Of a DNA stretch of 8,559 nt, positions 5,780 through 8,559 are shown piece after piece. The notes beneath the pieces were generated by a model. It worked only from the letters and a program-made list of their open reading frames with translations. It was not told the DNA's origin and searched no databases. The stretch is from Bdellovibrio sp. (GTDB lineage Bacteria; Bdellovibrionota; Bdellovibrionia; Bdellovibrionales; Bdellovibrionaceae), in contig JAHRXB010000063.1 in NCBI GenBank assembly GCA_019104905.1, positions 1 to 8,559 on the forward strand, in the 5' to 3' direction. Positions within the stretch are counted from its first letter, which is position 1. Every line of letters begins with the position of its first letter. The translations under genes and the position numbers were made by a program.

Positions 5780-6973
5780 ATGTCGCCTGATCACGCTCAA
5801 CAGATTGAGAATCTTTTTATTTTTGTCGGACTTCTTTTCGCCGTCATCTTCGGAGTTGTTTTCTATGGAGTCTGGAAAAACATCCTTCGCAAAGACAAAA
5901 AAGCTCTGACCCACGAAGCGAAGCGCGAGATGCCGACGCAAGCAGAAGAGGCAGTTCCGCTGGCGCATATTGATTCCACAGGGCAAGTGGTTTCCGATAT
6001 TGAAATCCCGGATCTGGCTAAAGAGGCTTTCATTGCCGTCGAAGAAAAAGCTGTTGATCTTAAAGAAGCTTTGAGGAAAACCGAAGAGAATCTTTTTGGA
6101 CGTATTCGCAGTCTTTTTAAAACAGATGCCAGCAACAAACACCTGGAAGAAATCGAAGAAATTCTTTACACAAGTGATCTTGGGCCGACCACGGTTCAGC
6201 GTTTGATGGGTGCTTTGGAAGACAAGCTGTCTAAAAAAGAACGGGCCGACTATGAAACGGTTCGCGATGCTTTGAAGGAAGAAATTAAAAATATTTTTGC
6301 GGGCTCTCACTCTTCAAGTCCGGATCAGGGCATTCTTGCTAAAATTCAGTTTGCCAATGAAGGCCCGACAGTTTTGATGATCGTCGGAGTCAACGGCGCG
6401 GGCAAGACCACGTCCATTGGGAAAATTTCAGCGCAACTGGCAAAAGAAGGCAAAAAAGTGTTGGTTGCTGCGGGCGATACGTTCCGTGCGGCGGCAGGGG
6501 GACAGCTGAAGGTGTGGACCGATCGCGCTCAAGTTGAAATTTTCTCTCCTGAGGGTGTCACGGATCCAAGTGCCGTGGCCTTTGATGCTGTCGCCAAAGG
6601 GAAGGCGCAAGGGTATGATGTTGTCATCGTGGACACCGCTGGTCGTTTGCACACTCAGGCTAATTTGATGGAAGAAATCAAAAAGATGAAGCGAGTGATG
6701 TCGAAGGTCATTCCTGAAGCACCTCACGAGACCTTGATTGTTCTTGATGCCAATTCAGGACAAAATGCCCTGATGCAAGCCAAAGAGTTTCACAGTGCGC
6801 TGACTTTGACCGGAGCCGTTTTGACCAAAATGGACGGAACAGCCAAAGGGGGAGTCGCTGTGGGACTTGCTCAGGAATTACAGATTCCAATTAAGCTGAT
6901 TGGTGTTGGTGAGCGAATTCAAGATCTTCGCACGTTCTCTTCCCAGGAGTTTGTGGATTCTTTGTTTCAGTAA
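5780..6973 (+). CDS. ftsY: Signal recognition particle receptor FtsY, membrane-anchored form
   Basis: FtsY is the SRP receptor GTPase; it docks Ffh/4.5S RNA-ribosome complexes at the inner membrane so nascent membrane proteins reach the Sec translocon. The protein has 397 residues from 5780 (one more from 5777, which the positions here use). An N-terminal transmembrane helix (~13-33, FIFVGLLFAVIFGVVFYGV) is followed by basic residues, a linker to ~95, the helical N domain (~100-175) and the SRP-type GTPase NG domain. Motifs: G1 GVNGAGKTT (204-212), G2 DTFRAAA (234-240), G3 DTAGR (286-290), G4 TKMD (350-353) and the C-terminal GVGE (377-380) plus DLRTF. There is no methionine-rich M domain, which excludes Ffh. 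E. coli FtsY lacks a true transmembrane helix and uses an acidic A domain, so this is the anchored variant. Oddity: AAGGQL at 239-244, where most relatives have a Glu before the Gln-Leu. Confidence 0.97.
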   Translation: MSPDHAQQIENLFIFVGLLFAVIFGVVFYGVWKNILRKDKKALTHEAKREMPTQAEEAVPLAHIDSTGQVVSDIEIPDLAKEAFIAVEEKAVDLKEALRKTEENLFGRIRSLFKTDASNKHLEEIEEILYTSDLGPTTVQRLMGALEDKLSKKERADYETVRDALKEEIKNIFAGSHSSSPDQGILAKIQFANEGPTVLMIVGVNGAGKTTSIGKISAQLAKEGKKVLVAAGDTFRAAAGGQLKVWTDRAQVEIFSPEGVTDPSAVAFDAVAKGKAQGYDVVIVDTAGRLHTQANLMEEIKKMKRVMSKVIPEAPHETLIVLDANSGQNALMQAKEFHSALTLTGAVLTKMDGTAKGGVAVGLAQELQIPIKLIGVGERIQDLRTFSSQEFVDSLFQ

Positions 6974-6986
6974 AGAAGTAACGCGA

Positions 6987-7658
6987 CTATCTTTGGTCCG
7001 CAATATACTGAATCTGTTCTGACTCATAGACATGAAATCCTGGCTGAAAATTCAGAATGGCAATCGCCATGGCTTTGGCGATATCTCGGGCTTGAATGGC
7101 TCGGTACTTTCTTAGAGGTCCTCTTAAGAGTGGATTCAAATAGGGGCTTAGCTTCTGCGCCCACTCTTCCCCGGTACGCCGCTCTTTACGCTCTCCTAAA
7201 ATAAGAGAAGGACGGAAGATCTCAATTTGCGGGATCTTAAGCTCTCGCAGGTCTTTCTCCATTTCACCTTTGACTCGATTGTAGAAAACTCGCGAGTGGG
7301 GATGGGCCCCCATGGCTGAAATCACTAAAAGCTTTTGGGCTCCGGACTTTTCGGCGATACGGGCAAAGTCCAAGACATAGTCGTGATCGACTTGACGAAA
7401 GGCCTCTTGGCTGCCGGCTTTTTTGATAGTGCTTCCCAGGCAACACACAAAGACCGGGGACTTTAAGACGTCGGCATAATTATTCAGTTTATTAAAGTCT
7501 AAAATAATATTGTCAGTGTGCGGAGGAACTCTTCCCAGAGGAGAGCGGGTCACTGCTTTGATTGTCGAGATCTGTTGAAGATGTGACAAAATAAGAAGGA
7601 GCTCGTGTCCCACGAGCCCCGTTCCGCCAACCAGAGTGACATCTGTTGGGTAGTTCAT
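6987..7658 (-). CDS. TIP30/HTATIP2-like atypical SDR oxidoreductase, NAD(P)-binding
   Basis: Predicted cytoplasmic Rossmann-fold protein of 223 residues in the atypical short-chain dehydrogenase/NAD(P)H-binding group that includes eukaryotic TIP30/HTATIP2. Visible features: dinucleotide-binding loop VGGTGLVG (10-17) after a short beta strand, an Arg in VTRSP (36-40) that often marks NADP preference, CCLGSTIKKAGS (72-83), the catalytic-like Ser in VISAMGAH (112-119, S114), Y126-x3-K130 (YNRVK), and FRPSLILGER (148-157), characteristic of the family. The substrate is unknown. The ATG at 7658 follows the transpeptidase stop by 12 bp. AAGGA lies nine bases upstream of the ATG and overlaps that stop, so translational coupling is likely. 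The gene is convergent with ftsY, only 13 bp apart, with no terminator visible between them. Confidence 0.87.
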   Translation of the reverse strand: MNYPTDVTLVGGTGLVGHELLLILSHLQQISTIKAVTRSPLGRVPPHTDNIILDFNKLNNYADVLKSPVFVCCLGSTIKKAGSQEAFRQVDHDYVLDFARIAEKSGAQKLLVISAMGAHPHSRVFYNRVKGEMEKDLRELKIPQIEIFRPSLILGERKERRTGEEWAQKLSPYLNPLLRGPLRKYRAIQARDIAKAMAIAILNFQPGFHVYESEQIQYIADQR

Positions 7659-7670
7659 AAAGAGAAGTCC

Positions 7671-8559
7671 TTATCCGCCTTGCGAGCCTATGTTGTTGTT
7701 ATTCTCTTTCTGGAATTCCACAGCAGGAGGATTGTGTTCGCCGGAAGTTGCCAAGAATTCAGGGACTGAATTGATGAAGTCCGTCATTCCGCTCACACGA
7801 ATAGTTCCTTTTGTGGCTTGAGAATTAGGATGTTGATAGTCAATAAAGCGTCCTTCATCAACTAAGAAATATCCTTTAAAGTTGGTTTTATCTGCATCCG
7901 CTTCTTTTCCAGAGTCGATCTTATAACGATCTCCCGTTTTTCCAGAAGAAGCAGTGTAGTTATAGTTCAACTGAGTCGCATTGGGATATTGATCGATCTC
8001 ATAAGAACCTTGTTCGATCAAATTCTCGCCCGCAATCACAGGAATGGCTTTGTCGATAATGGTTTTCGCATCCGCCGTCAAACCACCACTTTGTTGAGCG
8101 CCGTTAGTCAGAAGGATGTAATCCCAGCGACCATTCACTCCGAACTTATCGGCATAGCGAGGCAAAGGGGTGACTTTCTTTTTGAAGAAACCAGTGACAG
8201 TTTCTTTTTCACGTGTCGACTCACGCGCATACACACGGTAGATGTCCGTGCCGACAGGCAAAAGACTGCGCAGGTAAGCCACGGCGCGATTCTCAAGGCG
8301 AGTGCAACCAGATGATCCAGGATTCGAGAATAAGTTCATCAAGAATCCGCGAGTAAGTTCGATCGCAGCCGCTCCGTCTTTACCCCAACCAATAGTTCCA
8401 TGAATCCATTGGTAGTTCATTCCACTGACATCATCAGAAGGAGTCACTTTGGCGGCATACCAACCGAACGCACCATAGATCGTGTCTTTGTTGTGAGCGT
8501 CTTTCACCATCCATTTTCGAGAAGAGGCAATTTTCGAAATGCCCTCCGTGATGGGACCT
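7671..8559 (-). CDS. YkuD-type L,D-transpeptidase, 5' end outside window
   Basis: L,D-transpeptidases act in the periplasm and form 3-3 peptidoglycan cross-links, attach proteins, or exchange D-amino acids through a catalytic cysteine. The frame stays open to the window edge (16 codons beyond the ATG at 8510), and those upstream residues (GPITEGI...KW) fit the start of a YkuD domain, so the true start and any signal peptide lie beyond 8559. Counting from the ATG at 8510: W35-I-H37-G-T is the conserved His motif and GSSGCTRLEN (65-74) holds the catalytic C69 and R71. The His-to-Cys gap, 31 residues, is longer than in classic YkuD. After the catalytic domain (~105) come ~170 residues of unrecognised sequence ending in a low-complexity KENNNNIGSQGG tail. 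It is the first visible gene of a two-gene operon with the SDR gene. Confidence 0.88.
   Translation of the reverse strand, partial: GPITEGISKIASSRKWMVKDAHNKDTIYGAFGWYAAKVTPSDDVSGMNYQWIHGTIGWGKDGAAAIELTRGFLMNLFSNPGSSGCTRLENRAVAYLRSLLPVGTDIYRVYARESTREKETVTGFFKKKVTPLPRYADKFGVNGRWDYILLTNGAQQSGGLTADAKTIIDKAIPVIAGENLIEQGSYEIDQYPNATQLNYNYTASSGKTGDRYKIDSGKEADADKTNFKGYFLVDEGRFIDYQHPNSQATKGTIRVSGMTDFINSVPEFLATSGEHNPPAVEFQKENNNNIGSQGG

Noticed and set aside
5753..6310. 185-codon minus-strand frame opposite the ftsY 5' end
   Set aside because: It is Phe-rich because it mirrors Glu/Lys codons of FtsY; no motif and no ribosome-binding site of note.
1..8559. CRISPR array, tRNA/rRNA, insertion sequence, prophage or toxin-antitoxin system
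   Set aside because: No regularly spaced repeats, structured RNA signatures, transposase or integrase motifs, or small paired genes were seen on either strand.

Overview
The window looks like ordinary chromosome of a Gram-negative bacterium, most likely a Bdellovibrio-type predator (Bdellovibrionota). That placement is inference, not proof. It rests on an exported L,D-transpeptidase, an FtsY with an N-terminal membrane anchor, an exported protein-glutaminase-like enzyme, and the protein and codon style. I see no tRNA, rRNA, CRISPR array, insertion sequence, integrase or phage gene. There are eight genes, two of them cut by the window edges.

Layout. (1) 1-2617, plus strand: the C-terminal ~870 residues of the chromosome-organising ATPase SMC, followed by a strong hairpin terminator at 2643-2681. 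(2) 2701-3342, minus strand: an NfsB-like FMN nitroreductase, convergent with smc. It is divergent from (3) an Rrf2-family regulator at 3533-3943, plus strand, which has an unusual cysteine cluster. A RimJ/RimL-type GNAT acetyltransferase at 3972-4526 follows it closely. The 190 bp divergent region holds a well-formed promoter for each side and a repeated ACAGATA element flanking the nitroreductase promoter. This is the usual layout of a redox-controlled detoxification locus. (4) 4640-5680, plus strand: a secreted protein whose C-terminal half carries the Cys-His-Asp motifs of bacterial protein-glutaminases. (5) 5780-6973, plus strand: FtsY, the signal recognition particle receptor GTPase, with a transmembrane helix at its N-terminus. 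(6) 6987-7658, minus strand: a TIP30/HTATIP2-like atypical short-chain dehydrogenase. It lies immediately downstream of (7) 7671-8559, minus strand: a YkuD-type L,D-transpeptidase whose 5' end is outside the window. Genes 7 and 6 look like a tightly coupled operon.

Functionally the window mixes housekeeping (SMC for chromosome compaction, FtsY for co-translational membrane targeting) with accessory genes for redox/nitro-compound metabolism and envelope work. smc and ftsY are close neighbours in many bacteria. Here about 3 kb of accessory genes and a terminator separate them. The most interesting item is the exported protein-glutaminase-like enzyme, followed by the cysteine-rich Rrf2/nitroreductase switch and the extended L,D-transpeptidase.
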